From: an uncultured Pelagibacteraceae bacterium
GTDB taxonomy: Bacteria > Pseudomonadota > Alphaproteobacteria > Pelagibacterales > Pelagibacteraceae
Reading direction: 5' to 3'
Length of the DNA: 64,000 nucleotides
Assembly: GCA_902606835.1 (NCBI GenBank)
Contig: CACLHW010000003.1
Span: 1-64,000, forward strand
A program made the translations under genes and the position numbers. Below are positions 1-8,056 of this stretch, piece after piece; position 1 is the first letter of the stretch, and each line of letters starts with the position of its first letter. The notes under the pieces are model-generated. The model had not been told where the DNA came from. It searched no databases and was given only the letters and a program-made list of their open reading frames with translations.

Positions 1-45
1 GAAAAAGATTATGGAAGATGTATTTCTGTCATATTAATGACTTAA
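1..45 (+). other. possible 3' end of an upstream gene
   Basis: Frame 1 is open from the first base to a TAA at 43-45 and could be the last 14 codons of a gene that starts outside the window. The peptide is too short to recognise, and the other two forward frames are also briefly open, so this is only a possibility. Confidence 0.25.
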
Positions 46-79
46 TTAAATGCTTTATTAAATTGAAAAGTTTATTCAA

Positions 80-95
80 AGTTGTATAAACAACT
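80..95. promoter_or_regulatory. small inverted repeat just before prs
   Basis: Arms AGTTGT and ACAACT are separated by ATAA and end six bases before the prs ATG at 102. No clear Shine-Dalgarno sequence is visible between the repeat and the ATG. The element could form a weak hairpin over the initiation region or act as a DNA operator. It resembles the longer GTTG/CAAC palindrome upstream of coxB, but the spacing differs by two bases. Confidence 0.3.
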
Positions 96-101
96 AAGCT
101 T

Positions 102-1031
102 ATGAAAATTCTTGCTGGTACAAGTAATTCAAAACTATGTAGAGATATAGCAAGACATCTCAAACTAAAATTGGTCAATTCAAACATCACAAGATTTGCT
201 GATGGAGAAGTTTATATAGAAATTAATGAAAATATTAGAGGAAATAGTATATTTGTAGTTCAGTCGACGTCCACGCCGGCTAACGATAACCTAATGGAAC
301 TTTTAATTTGTATAGATGCCTTGAGAAGATCTTCAGCTAAAAATATTACTGCTGTTATCCCCTACTTTGGGTACGCAAGACAAGATAGAAAAGTAGTTCC
401 TAGAACTGCAATTTCAGCAAAGCTAGTTTCTAATTTAATAACCAACGCAGGTGCAAATAGAATATTAAGCGTAGATCTTCATGCTGGTCAAATTCAAGGT
501 TTCTTTGATATTCCTGTAGATAATTTATTTTCTACACCTATCTTCGCAAGACATATTAAAAAAACTAAACTAAATAATTTGATATGTGTTTCTCCCGATG
601 TAGGTGGGGTAGAAAGAACAAGAGCTTTGAGTAGAAGAATAAATTCAAGCATAGCTATTATTGATAAAAGAAGACCTACTCCAGGAAAGTCAGAAGTTAT
701 GAATATTGTTGGTAGTGTAAAAAATAAAAATTGTGTAATTGTTGATGATATAATTGATTCAGGGGGTACTATTGTTAATGCAGCTAAAGCATTAAAAGGT
801 AAGGGTGCTAAAGATGTATATGTTTATATTACACACGCAGTTTTAAGTGGTCAGGCTGTAAATAAAATAGAAAATTCCTCAATAAAAAGATTGGTAACAA
901 CAGATACAATTGATAATTCAAAAAAAATTAGAAATAGTAAAAAAATAGAAATAATTTCTATAGCTCCTATGATTTCAGAAGCTATGAAAAGAATTGCTAA
1001 CTCTACGTCAGTTTCAAGTCTTTTTAAATAA
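102..1031 (+). CDS. prs: ribose-phosphate pyrophosphokinase (PRPP synthetase)
   Basis: Makes 5-phosphoribosyl-1-diphosphate from ribose 5-phosphate and ATP in the cytosol, feeding purine, pyrimidine, histidine and NAD synthesis. At 309 aa it has the normal class I length. The N-terminal half carries the family segment PYFGYARQDRK near residue 90. The C-terminal half has the PRPP-binding loop DDIIDSGGT near residues 215-223. The ATG at 102 gives the usual N-terminus (MKILAGTSN). It heads a tight + strand group with rplY, pth and ychF. purD and the hisGZS genes elsewhere in the window belong to pathways that consume its product. Confidence 0.96.
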   Translation: MKILAGTSNSKLCRDIARHLKLKLVNSNITRFADGEVYIEINENIRGNSIFVVQSTSTPANDNLMELLICIDALRRSSAKNITAVIPYFGYARQDRKVVPRTAISAKLVSNLITNAGANRILSVDLHAGQIQGFFDIPVDNLFSTPIFARHIKKTKLNNLICVSPDVGGVERTRALSRRINSSIAIIDKRRPTPGKSEVMNIVGSVKNKNCVIVDDIIDSGGTIVNAAKALKGKGAKDVYVYITHAVLSGQAVNKIENSSIKRLVTTDTIDNSKKIRNSKKIEIISIAPMISEAMKRIANSTSVSSLFK

Positions 1032-1080
1032 TTTTACTTGTTTTTTTTTCAAACATAATATAAAAACACCATTTCAATTT

Positions 1081-1863
1081 ATGAATATTTTAAAAGCTAC
1101 AAAAAGAACTAGTGCCTCAACAGGGCAAGTGAATAAACTAAGATCAGATGGTTTTATTCCAGCAGTATTGTATGGGGGAGAAAAAAATAATTTAAATATT
1201 TCCTTAAAAAAACTTCATTTGCAAAATTTAATAAACACTGAAACTTTTATGTCTAAAGTTTTTGACTTAGAAATTGATGGTAGTTCAGAAAAAGCTCTTC
1301 CAAGAGATGTTGCATATGATCCAATTTCGGACGAACCTATACATATTGATTTTATGAGAATTACAAAAGGTTCAAAAATAATTTTAAATATACCAGTTAA
1401 ATTTATTAACTCTGAAAAATCTCCTGGATTAAAAAAAGGAGGAGTTTTAAATATTGTAAGAAGAAAAGTTGAATTAAAATGTCCTGCCGAAAATATTCCA
1501 GATGAAATTGTAGTTGATTTAGATAATACAGAAATTAATAGTAGTCTTAAAATATCTTCCGTTAAATTACCAGAAAGCGTAATTCCGACAATTACTGATA
1601 GAGATTTTGTTATTGCAACAGTTGCGTCTCCAACAATTTTAGTAGAACCTGAAAAAACTGAAACGACTGCTGATGGAGAAGTTCCAGCAGAAGGTGCGGT
1701 TGAAGGTGCCGTTGAAGGAGAAGGTGAAGCAGCGGAAGGCAAAGAAAAAACAACTAAGCCTTCTGAAGATAAAGGTAAAGCTGCAAAATCCCCAGATGAT
1801 AAAGGGAAAGCGCCTTCAGGTGATAAAGGTAAAGCTGCCAACAAGGAAACGAAAAAAAAATAA
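1081..1863 (+). CDS. rplY: 50S ribosomal protein L25/general stress protein Ctc
   Basis: Binds 5S rRNA in the large ribosomal subunit. The open frame begins upstream at 994, but the L25 N-terminus starts at the ATG at 1081 (MNILKATKRT), giving 260 aa. An L25 domain covers roughly residues 1-95, followed by the TL5/CTC beta domain to about 185. The last ~75 residues are a low-complexity tail rich in Glu, Gly, Ala and then Lys, with repeated DKGKA units. A 46-bp piece of this tail (1782-1827) recurs exactly, in reverse orientation, inside hemF. Adjacent prs and pth genes are the usual bacterial neighbours. The tail is longer than in most L25/CTC proteins I know of. Confidence 0.93.
   Translation: MNILKATKRTSASTGQVNKLRSDGFIPAVLYGGEKNNLNISLKKLHLQNLINTETFMSKVFDLEIDGSSEKALPRDVAYDPISDEPIHIDFMRITKGSKIILNIPVKFINSEKSPGLKKGGVLNIVRRKVELKCPAENIPDEIVVDLDNTEINSSLKISSVKLPESVIPTITDRDFVIATVASPTILVEPEKTETTADGEVPAEGAVEGAVEGEGEAAEGKEKTTKPSEDKGKAAKSPDDKGKAPSGDKGKAANKETKKK
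1782..1827 (+). repeat. 46-bp segment of the rplY tail shared in inverted orientation with hemF
   Basis: These 46 bases are identical to the reverse complement of 7331-7376. Here they are in frame and encode part of the [11 protein letters not shown] region of L25, which fits the local repeat pattern. This copy is therefore the likely source. Matching short flanks (TTAC/TTTA after one or two mismatches) extend the similarity by a few bases on each side. Confidence 0.95.
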
Positions 1864-1875
1864 AAGGTTTATTAT

Positions 1876-2433
1876 ATGTTGCTTTTTGTAGGTCTAGGAA
1901 ACCCTAATCCAAATAATGTTGATAATCGACACAATGTGGGTTTTTTTGTAATAGATGCTCTTAACAAAAAATTTAAATTATCAAAGCAAAAACCAAAATT
2001 TAAAGGACTTCTTACTACAGGTAGAATAAACGAACAAAAAGTTTATGCTATAAAACCTCTTACATTTATGAATAGCTCTGGCGTATGTATAAAAGAACTA
2101 ATTGAATATTTTAAAATAGATGTAAAAGATGTTTTTGTCTTTCACGATGACATGGATATTGATCTTGGAAAAGTAAAAGTAAAGGTTGGAGGAAGTAGTG
2201 CTGGACATAATGGAATCGATTCCATTGATAAAAATATAGGAAAAAATTATTCACGTGTAAGAATTGGAATAGGGAGACCCCAAAAAAATTCAGAAGCAGT
2301 TGATCATGTATTAGATAATTTTTCTTCAGATGAAAAATCTAGCGTAGAGGAAGTAACTAAAAATATAATAGAATCAATATCATTTTTAATCAATAAAGAT
2401 TTAGGTCTTTTTTCAAGCAAAATTAACCAGTAA
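1876..2433 (+). CDS. pth: peptidyl-tRNA hydrolase
   Basis: Releases tRNA from prematurely dropped peptidyl-tRNAs. The 185-aa length is normal. Family hallmarks are the N-terminal LLFVGLGNPNPNN segment, the catalytic-His region DNRHNVGFFV near residues 18-27, FMNSSG near residue 65, and the HDDMDIDLGKVKVK and GGSSAGHNGIDSI segments near residues 93-120. It lies 12 bp after rplY and 5 bp before ychF, so co-transcription with both is likely. The rplY-pth-ychF order is a conserved bacterial cluster. Confidence 0.95.
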   Translation: MLLFVGLGNPNPNNVDNRHNVGFFVIDALNKKFKLSKQKPKFKGLLTTGRINEQKVYAIKPLTFMNSSGVCIKELIEYFKIDVKDVFVFHDDMDIDLGKVKVKVGGSSAGHNGIDSIDKNIGKNYSRVRIGIGRPQKNSEAVDHVLDNFSSDEKSSVEEVTKNIIESISFLINKDLGLFSSKINQ

Positions 2434-2438
2434 CGATA

Positions 2439-3512
2439 ATGGGTTTTAAATGTGGAATTGTTGGGCTACCCAATGTTGGTAAGTCCACTTTATTTAATGC
2501 GCTTACAACTTCAAAAAAAGCCCAAGCTGAAAATTTTCCTTTTTGCACAATTGATCCTAATGTTGGAATAGTTGCTGTTCCTGATGAAAGATTAAATAAA
2601 ATATCTTTGATATCAAAATCAGTAAAAAAAATTAATGCAGCAATTACTTTTGTGGATATTGCTGGTCTTGTAAAAGGCGCTTCTAAAGGAGAAGGATTGG
2701 GAAATAAATTTCTTTCTCACGTTCGGGAAGTAGATACTATTATTCACCTGACTCGATGTTTTGATTCAGAAAAAATACAAAATGTAAATAAAGATGTAGA
2801 TCCTTTAAGAGATCTAGAAATTATTGAAACTGAAATTTTATTATCAGACTTAGAATCTCTTCAAAAAAGACTAGAAAAAAATAACAAAAAAAAATTAGAA
2901 AAAGATGAATTAAACTTTTTAGAAGAGTGTCTTAAATTAATCAGCAATGGGAAAAAACCAGATGAGTTAAAAAAAAAATATAGTAAAGATTTGATAAAAA
3001 AATCAGCTCTTTTATCGCTTAAGCCAAGAATAATTGTATGTAATGTTGATGAAAAAAGCTTACCTAATGGCAATAAATACTCTGAGGCTTGTAAAAAAAA
3101 ATTTCCTAAAGAGAGTATAATTATTGTTTGTGCTGATATTGAAGATCAAATTATGGGTCTTCAAACGATAGATAGAAAAGATTTTATGTTAGAATCTGGA
3201 ATTAAAAGCACAGGTTTAGATAATCTAATAAAAACAGGTTATAATGCTCTTGGTCTTAGTACTTTTTTTACTTCAGGCCCTGAGGAAAGTAGAGCTTGGA
3301 CTATTGAAAAAAACTCAAAAGCTGTTGATGCTGCAGGCGTAATTCATTCTGATTTTAAGAAAAAGTTTATAAGGGCTGAAACAGTAACTCATCAAGACTT
3401 TATAAAATATAAAGGTTTTAACGAATGTAAAAATGTAGGTAAATTAAGACTTGAAGGCAAAGAGTATTTAGTTAATGACGGTGATGTAATGTTTTTTAGA
3501 ATAGGAAGTTAA
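2439..3512 (+). CDS. ychF: redox-regulated ATPase YchF (OBG-type)
   Basis: Ribosome-associated P-loop ATPase of the OBG family. The P-loop GLPNVGKST is at residues 8-16, the G3-like DIAGLVKGASKGEGLGN around 72-88, and a coiled-coil segment around 125-170. A C-terminal TGS domain follows (RAETVTHQDFIKYKGFNE onward), ending in the typical VNDGDVMFFR segment. The 357-aa length is close to the family norm. The stop is one base from the stop of the convergent petC gene, so there is no room for a separate terminator. Confidence 0.95.
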   Translation: MGFKCGIVGLPNVGKSTLFNALTTSKKAQAENFPFCTIDPNVGIVAVPDERLNKISLISKSVKKINAAITFVDIAGLVKGASKGEGLGNKFLSHVREVDTIIHLTRCFDSEKIQNVNKDVDPLRDLEIIETEILLSDLESLQKRLEKNNKKKLEKDELNFLEECLKLISNGKKPDELKKKYSKDLIKKSALLSLKPRIIVCNVDEKSLPNGNKYSEACKKKFPKESIIIVCADIEDQIMGLQTIDRKDFMLESGIKSTGLDNLIKTGYNALGLSTFFTSGPEESRAWTIEKNSKAVDAAGVIHSDFKKKFIRAETVTHQDFIKYKGFNECKNVGKLRLEGKEYLVNDGDVMFFRIGS

Positions 3513-3513
3513 A

Positions 3514-4404
3514 TCATTTAAAAGTTTTAGGGTCTTCTCCTTCGTATTCTGTTACAGTTTTTTCAATTTTATCAAAAGCTTCTTCTTCTTCTGGTTCTTC
3601 TTTTGAGCCAAAACGAGACCATACTTTTTGTTTGCTCATATAAACTAATGTGAACAGTATGATCAAATAAATTATAACTTTAAAACCCATTCTATGTTGT
3701 GCTTCCAAATGTGGTTCGGATGCCCAAACTAAAAATGCTGTTACATCTTTTGACATTTGTGCTGTTGTTGCTTGTGTACCATCAGAATATTCAACAATCC
3801 CATCAGAAATTGGTGCTGACATTTTAATTTTATTTCCAGGCATAAATTTGTTGTAATAAACCCCATCATCTAATTCAAAACCCGCAGGAGCTTCTTCGTA
3901 ACCTAAAAGAAGCGAATAAATATAATCAGCTCCACCTGCCCTTGCTTTTGCTAAAACAGACATATCAGGTGGATATGCACCTCCATTAGCTGCTGTTGCA
4001 GCTTGGACATTAGGAAAAGGTTTTACAAATTTATCTGATAATCTCGCTGGTCTCATAAACATTTCCCCATCGCTATTAGGTCCATCTTCTACTTCAAATT
4101 GAGACGCAATAGCCTTGGCTTCTTCAACGGAAAACTCAGGACCTCCCTTTTCAGATAAATTTCTATAACTTAAATGTTGTACAGAGTGGCAACCGGCGCA
4201 AACTTCTTGGTAGACTTGATAACCTCTTTGAAGCGAAGCACGGTCAAATGTTCCAAAAATTCCTTTAAAACTCCAATCTGTATTTAAATAATTTGTATTT
4301 GCTCCGTGCGAATGTTGTTCATCAGCAAAGGACAAAGTGGTAATTATTGAAATTAAAATTGTTAAAATTATTCTATTTAAAAGACCTAACATCATCACCT
4401 TCAT
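3514..4404 (-). CDS. petC: cytochrome c1, ubiquinol-cytochrome c reductase
   Basis: Membrane-anchored c-type cytochrome that passes electrons from the Rieske protein to soluble cytochrome c. After an N-terminal signal sequence the mature protein has one heme-binding CAGCH motif (preceded by YQEVC) and ends with one C-terminal membrane anchor ([14 protein letters not shown]) plus a charged tail. The open frame starts at 4434 inside petB. The ATG at 4404 is preferred because it begins just before the signal peptide; ATGs at about 4395 and 4392 are alternatives. It overlaps the end of petB by about 32 bp. The last 11 residues ([11 protein letters not shown]) closely match the end of cytochrome b. 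Confidence 0.92.
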   Translation of the reverse strand: MKVMMLGLLNRIILTILISIITTLSFADEQHSHGANTNYLNTDWSFKGIFGTFDRASLQRGYQVYQEVCAGCHSVQHLSYRNLSEKGGPEFSVEEAKAIASQFEVEDGPNSDGEMFMRPARLSDKFVKPFPNVQAATAANGGAYPPDMSVLAKARAGGADYIYSLLLGYEEAPAGFELDDGVYYNKFMPGNKIKMSAPISDGIVEYSDGTQATTAQMSKDVTAFLVWASEPHLEAQHRMGFKVIIYLIILFTLVYMSKQKVWSRFGSKEEPEEEEAFDKIEKTVTEYEGEDPKTFK

Positions 4405-5659
4405 ATTGCCCTGCTGCTTTTTTAAACTTATCAATTAAGCCAGGTTTATCTAAAACTGGATCGGAAATGCTCATTGGTAATGGATCTGTTTTTTCATAAC
4501 GTCCAAGAACGGGTAGTAATATTAAAAAATGAATAAAATAATACGCTGTTGCTATTCTCGATAAAATTAAATAAATTCCTTCAGGAGGTTTTGCTCCTAG
4601 GTATCCTAATAAAATCACTGTAGCCACCAAAACCCAGAAAAACTTTCTATATAGTGGTCTAAATGTTGAAGATCTAACTTTTGATGTATCGAGCCATGGT
4701 AACAAAACTAATACAAAAATTGCAGCAAACATAAAGATAACTCCTCCAAGTTTGCTAGGTATAGCTCTTAAAATTGCATAAAAAGGTAATAGATACCACT
4801 CAGGAACAATGTGCGTTGGAGTTACTAATGGATTAGCTTCAATGTAATTATCTGGATGTCCTAAAGCATTTGGTGCAAAAAATACAAACCAAAAAAATAT
4901 AATTATAAAAACTAATAAAGCAGTTATATCTTTCATGACCATATATGGATGAAATGGCATAGTTTCGTTACTATTTTTCTTAACATCAATTCCTGTTGGG
5001 TTGTTATTTCCTGGAACGTGTAGAGCCCAAATATGAAGTATAATTAAACCAAAAATTAAAAATGGAAGTAAATAATGTAAAGCATAAAACCTTGTCAAAG
5101 TTGGATTGTCGACAGCATATCCTCCCCAAAGCCATGTTGTAATACTTTCTCCAACTAAAGGTATTGCGCTAAATAAGTTTGTAATTACTGTTGCACCCCA
5201 AAAACTCATTTGCCCCCACGGCAAAACGTAACCCATAAACGCTGTTGCCATCATTAATAAATAAATTATAACACCAATTATCCAGATAACTTCTCTAGGT
5301 GCTTTATATGAACCATAAAATAATCCTCTAAAAATATGAATGTAAACTGCTAAAAAAAACATTGAAGCTCCATTTGCATGAACATATCTTAATAACCAGC
5401 CATAATTTACATCTCTCATTATATGTTCGATGCTTTCAAAAGCATGGTCTGTGTGCGCTACGTAATGCATACCAAGAATTACTCCAGTTACAATTTGAGT
5501 AATTAGACAAAAAGTTAGTATGCCTCCAAATGTCCACCAATAATTTAAATTTTTAGGTGTTGGGTATTCTTTTAAATGGTGTGAAAGAGACAGAAGTGGC
5601 AACCTAGAGTCAAACCATTTAGCAATTTTTGATTTTGGAATATATTTTGTTTCGCTCAT
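4373..5659 (-). CDS. petB: cytochrome b, ubiquinol-cytochrome c reductase
   Basis: Integral membrane diheme subunit of the bc1 complex that holds the quinol-oxidising Qo and quinone-reducing Qi sites. At 428 aa it has the length of full cytochrome b rather than the split b6/subunit IV form. Visible motifs are GxxLxxHYxxHTDHAF around the first helices, heme-ligand His segments ([26 protein letters not shown]) and the Qo-site signature [13 protein letters not shown] near residue 285. It lies 7 bp after petA and overlaps petC. The last 11 residues ([11 protein letters not shown]) resemble the C-terminus of petC. Confidence 0.95.
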   Translation of the reverse strand: MSETKYIPKSKIAKWFDSRLPLLSLSHHLKEYPTPKNLNYWWTFGGILTFCLITQIVTGVILGMHYVAHTDHAFESIEHIMRDVNYGWLLRYVHANGASMFFLAVYIHIFRGLFYGSYKAPREVIWIIGVIIYLLMMATAFMGYVLPWGQMSFWGATVITNLFSAIPLVGESITTWLWGGYAVDNPTLTRFYALHYLLPFLIFGLIILHIWALHVPGNNNPTGIDVKKNSNETMPFHPYMVMKDITALLVFIIIFFWFVFFAPNALGHPDNYIEANPLVTPTHIVPEWYLLPFYAILRAIPSKLGGVIFMFAAIFVLVLLPWLDTSKVRSSTFRPLYRKFFWVLVATVILLGYLGAKPPEGIYLILSRIATAYYFIHFLILLPVLGRYEKTDPLPMSISDPVLDKPGLIDKFKKAAGQYEGDDVRSFK

Positions 5660-5666
5660 TTTAAAA

Positions 5667-6179
5667 TTACCCTATCTTAATTGTATTATTATCAACAAAT
5701 TCATACTTGGGTATTTCTAAGTTTGTTGGCGCCGGTCCTTTTCTAATTCTTCCGGATGTGTCATAATGTGAACCATGACATGGGCAGAACCAAGCGTTAA
5801 AATCTCCTTTATCTGCTAATGGTACGCAACCTAAATGAGTGCAAACACCTACCATAACTAACCACTCGGGATTTTTTGCTCTATCAGAATCCTTTTCAGG
5901 ATGTTTTAAATCTTTTAAATCAACTGCTGCAGCTTCATCAATTTCTTTTTTTGTTCTTCTTCTAATAAAAATTGGTTTTCCTCTCCATAAGACTGTTATT
6001 GTTTTTCCAGGTTCAACACTACTAACATCGACTTCTGTAGTTGATAAAGCTTTAACAGATGAATCTGGATTCATTTGATCAATAAGTGGCCAAATAGCTG
6101 CACCTATGCCTACCGCACCAATCGTATAAGTTGCTGTAAATAGAAAATTTCTTCTTTTTGGCGTAGTTTCTTTACTCAT
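5667..6179 (-). CDS. petA: Rieske iron-sulfur protein, ubiquinol-cytochrome c reductase
   Basis: High-potential 2Fe-2S subunit of the bc1 complex. The N-terminus has a twin-arginine-like RRNFLF before a hydrophobic anchor (residues ~10-32), consistent with Tat export of a folded Fe-S protein. The cluster motifs are CTHLGC near residue 113 and CPCHGSHYD near residue 132, followed by [12 protein letters not shown]. At 170 aa it is normal for alphaproteobacteria. It is the first gene of the petABC operon. The 99 bp between it and the divergent trmL must hold both promoters. Confidence 0.96.
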   Translation of the reverse strand: MSKETTPKRRNFLFTATYTIGAVGIGAAIWPLIDQMNPDSSVKALSTTEVDVSSVEPGKTITVLWRGKPIFIRRRTKKEIDEAAAVDLKDLKHPEKDSDRAKNPEWLVMVGVCTHLGCVPLADKGDFNAWFCPCHGSHYDTSGRIRKGPAPTNLEIPKYEFVDNNTIKIG

Positions 6180-6278
6180 AATATATGAAGCTTTTGTTTA
6201 ATATATAATATTAATTAATTATAATTAATATAAATTTACCAGGGTCAGAATGACACACAATTTAATACACAACTAAAA

Positions 6279-6728
6279 ATGTTTAATATTGCTCTATATC
6301 AACCCGATATACCTCAAAACACAGCTGCAATAATTCGTTTGTGTTCTTGTTTTAATGCAACCCTTGAAATAATTGAACCATGCGGTTTTTATCTAAATGA
6401 CAAAAGATTAAAAAGAGTCGCTATGGATTATTTGGATAAAACTAAAATAATAACATACAAATCCTACGAAGATTTTGTTATTAAAAAAAAAAAATCAAGA
6501 ATAATATTAATGACTACAAAAGCTAAAAAAAATTACAGCAGTTTTAAATTTAAAAAAAGGGATACTTTGCTTTTTGGTAGAGAAAGTGAAGGTGTTCCAA
6601 AAATTGTACATAAGAGTTCTTCTTACAGATTAAAAATACCTTTAAAAAAAAATACAAGATCTCTTAACGTGGGTATGGCAGCTGCCATAACTTTATCAGA
6701 AGCTCTAAGACAGAATTATTGTTTATGA
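6279..6728 (+). CDS. trmL: tRNA (cytidine(34)-2'-O)-methyltransferase
   Basis: SPOUT-family enzyme that 2'-O-methylates the wobble base of certain leucine tRNAs. The N-terminus (MFNIALYQPDIPQNTAAIIR) is diagnostic. LLFGRESEGVP near residues 101-111 and the C-terminal RSLNVGMAAAITLSEALRQ form the trefoil-knot AdoMet site. The 149-aa length is normal. Its TGA overlaps the ATG of hemF (ATGA), so the two are translationally coupled. Confidence 0.93.
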   Translation: MFNIALYQPDIPQNTAAIIRLCSCFNATLEIIEPCGFYLNDKRLKRVAMDYLDKTKIITYKSYEDFVIKKKKSRIILMTTKAKKNYSSFKFKKRDTLLFGRESEGVPKIVHKSSSYRLKIPLKKNTRSLNVGMAAAITLSEALRQNYCL

Positions 6729-7574
6729 AAATAAAAGAAAAACAAAATCTAGCAAAAAAATGGTTTATTAATTTACAAAATATTATTACTAATAATATTG
6801 AAGAATTAGAAGAGGAGTTTGGTTCTAAAACAAAATTTAAAAAAAAAAAATGGAAACATGGTGAGTTTAGAATCATAAGAGGAAAAGTTATTGAAAAAGG
6901 TGGTGTTGCATTTTCAAATGTTAAAGGTAAATTTTCTAGAGAATTTGCAAATAAAATTCCGGGAACAAAGAATAATACCAATTTTTGGTCATCTGGAGTT
7001 TCGGTAGTACTTCACCCAAAAAATCCGAAGGTGCCTGCAATGCATTTTAATACAAGATTTATTTGTACAACAAAAAATTGGTTTGGGGGTGGTATGGATG
7101 TAACACCTTGTCTTGCTGATAATAAAGAAAAAGAATATTTCCACAAAACATTAAAAGTAATGTGCGATCTACATGATAAAAAGTATTACCCTAGATATAA
7201 AAAATGGTGTGATAAGTATTTTTATTTATCACATAGAAATGAATCTCGAGGTATAGGTGGTATCTTTTTTGATTATAAAATGGATAATTGGGAAAAAGAT
7301 TTTTTATTTGTTAAAGATGTTGGTATTACTTTTATCACCTGAAGGCGCTTTCCCTTTATCATCTGGGGATTTTGCAAATTTAGTTAAAAAAATTATAAGA
7401 AAAAAAATGTTTTATAAATGGACTAAAAAAGAGAAAAAAATTCAACAAATAAAAAGAGGAAGGTATGTCGAATTTAATTTATTATATGATAGAGGTACGA
7501 AATTTGGATTAAACAGCGGAGGTAATCCAGAGGCAATATTAATGTCTATGCCACCAACTGCTGACTGGGAGTAA
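6725..7574 (+). pseudogene. hemF: coproporphyrinogen III oxidase, aerobic, frameshifted by a 46-bp inverted duplication
   Basis: HemF uses O2 to decarboxylate coproporphyrinogen III in heme synthesis. The first frame (ATG 6725; stop 7340-7342) carries GVSVVLHPKNPKVPAMHFN and FGGGMDVTP, and ends shortly after KDVGITFI. The rest is in the +1 frame from about 7377 ([11 protein letters not shown]) through [14 protein letters not shown] to the family C-terminus AILMSMPP at 7574. Between them lies 7331-7376, an exact inverted copy of part of rplY. Skipping those bases rejoins the two frames, and everything else looks intact. This could be a recent real mutation or an assembly or amplification artefact. 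The same window encodes heme-dependent bc1 and aa3 complexes, so a complete loss would need another route such as hemN. The upstream trmL overlaps the start; greA follows after 3 bp. Confidence 0.88.
7331..7376 (-). repeat. 46-bp inverted copy of rplY sequence inside hemF
   Basis: Exact reverse complement of 1782-1827. In hemF it reads [14 protein letters not shown] in the second frame, which fits no HemF protein. From alphaproteobacterial HemF spacing I infer the original read ...GITFI-NLVKK..., so TTTATC at the left junction may be microhomology and the net gain about 40 nt, giving the +1 shift. Confidence 0.93.
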
Positions 7575-7577
7575 TTT

Positions 7578-8054
7578 ATGGAAAAAGAACCGATAACGTC
7601 AGAAGGACTAAAAAAAATAAAAAAAGAATTAGAAGAATTAAAAAATATTAAGCGTCCAAAAATTATACAAGCAATTGCAGAGGCTAGAGCTCACGGCGAT
7701 TTAAAAGAAAATGCTGAATATCATGCAGCAAAAGAAGAGCAAGCAAAAATTGAAAGTAGAGTTTTAGAAATAAATGATCTTATTGCAAGGGCAAATGTAA
7801 TCGATGTAACTAAATTTGAAAAAAAAGATAATGTGATTTTTGGATCTACAGTTATTCTAATAAATTTAGAAACAAAAGAAAAAAAAACTTATAAAATAGT
7901 TGGAAAAGATGAAGCAGATATATCAAAAAGTTATATTTATTTTAAATCACCTATTGGAAAAGCGTTAATAGGAAAAAATAAAAAAGAAATAGTGACAGTG
8001 GTTACTCCTTCCGGAGAAAAAAATTTTGAAATAAACGAGGTTAAATACATTTAA
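7578..8054 (+). CDS. greA: transcription elongation factor GreA
   Basis: Binds the RNA polymerase secondary channel and stimulates cleavage of backtracked RNA. The 158-aa length is standard. An N-terminal coiled coil covers residues ~1-75 and contains ARAHGDLKENAEYHAAKEEQ, whose tip acidic residues act at the active site. A C-terminal FKBP-like domain ends with SPIGKALIGKNKKEIVTVVTP. It follows the broken hemF by 3 bp and converges on cca with a 2-bp gap. Confidence 0.96.
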   Translation: MEKEPITSEGLKKIKKELEELKNIKRPKIIQAIAEARAHGDLKENAEYHAAKEEQAKIESRVLEINDLIARANVIDVTKFEKKDNVIFGSTVILINLETKEKKTYKIVGKDEADISKSYIYFKSPIGKALIGKNKKEIVTVVTPSGEKNFEINEVKYI

Positions 8055-8056
8055 CT

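Noticed and set aside
994-1080. upstream extension of rplY
   Set aside because: The added residues overlap prs and are unlike L25, whose start fits ATG at 1081.
1215-1844. 209-aa open frame antisense to rplY
   Set aside because: It mirrors the repetitive L25 gene, which is clearly coding on the plus strand. Its [14 protein letters not shown] segment is the reverse reading of the DKGKA repeat.
6838-6853. long A tract early in hemF as the cause of a frameshift
   Set aside because: The frame through the tract is consistent with HemF on both sides. The frame break is at the inverted copy near 7331-7376.
7257-7376. a separate gene starting at 7257 downstream of hemF
   Set aside because: Only the part after 7377 is HemF-like. 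The start is an out-of-frame reading of hemF, so the ORF is the 3' half of the broken gene, not a new gene.
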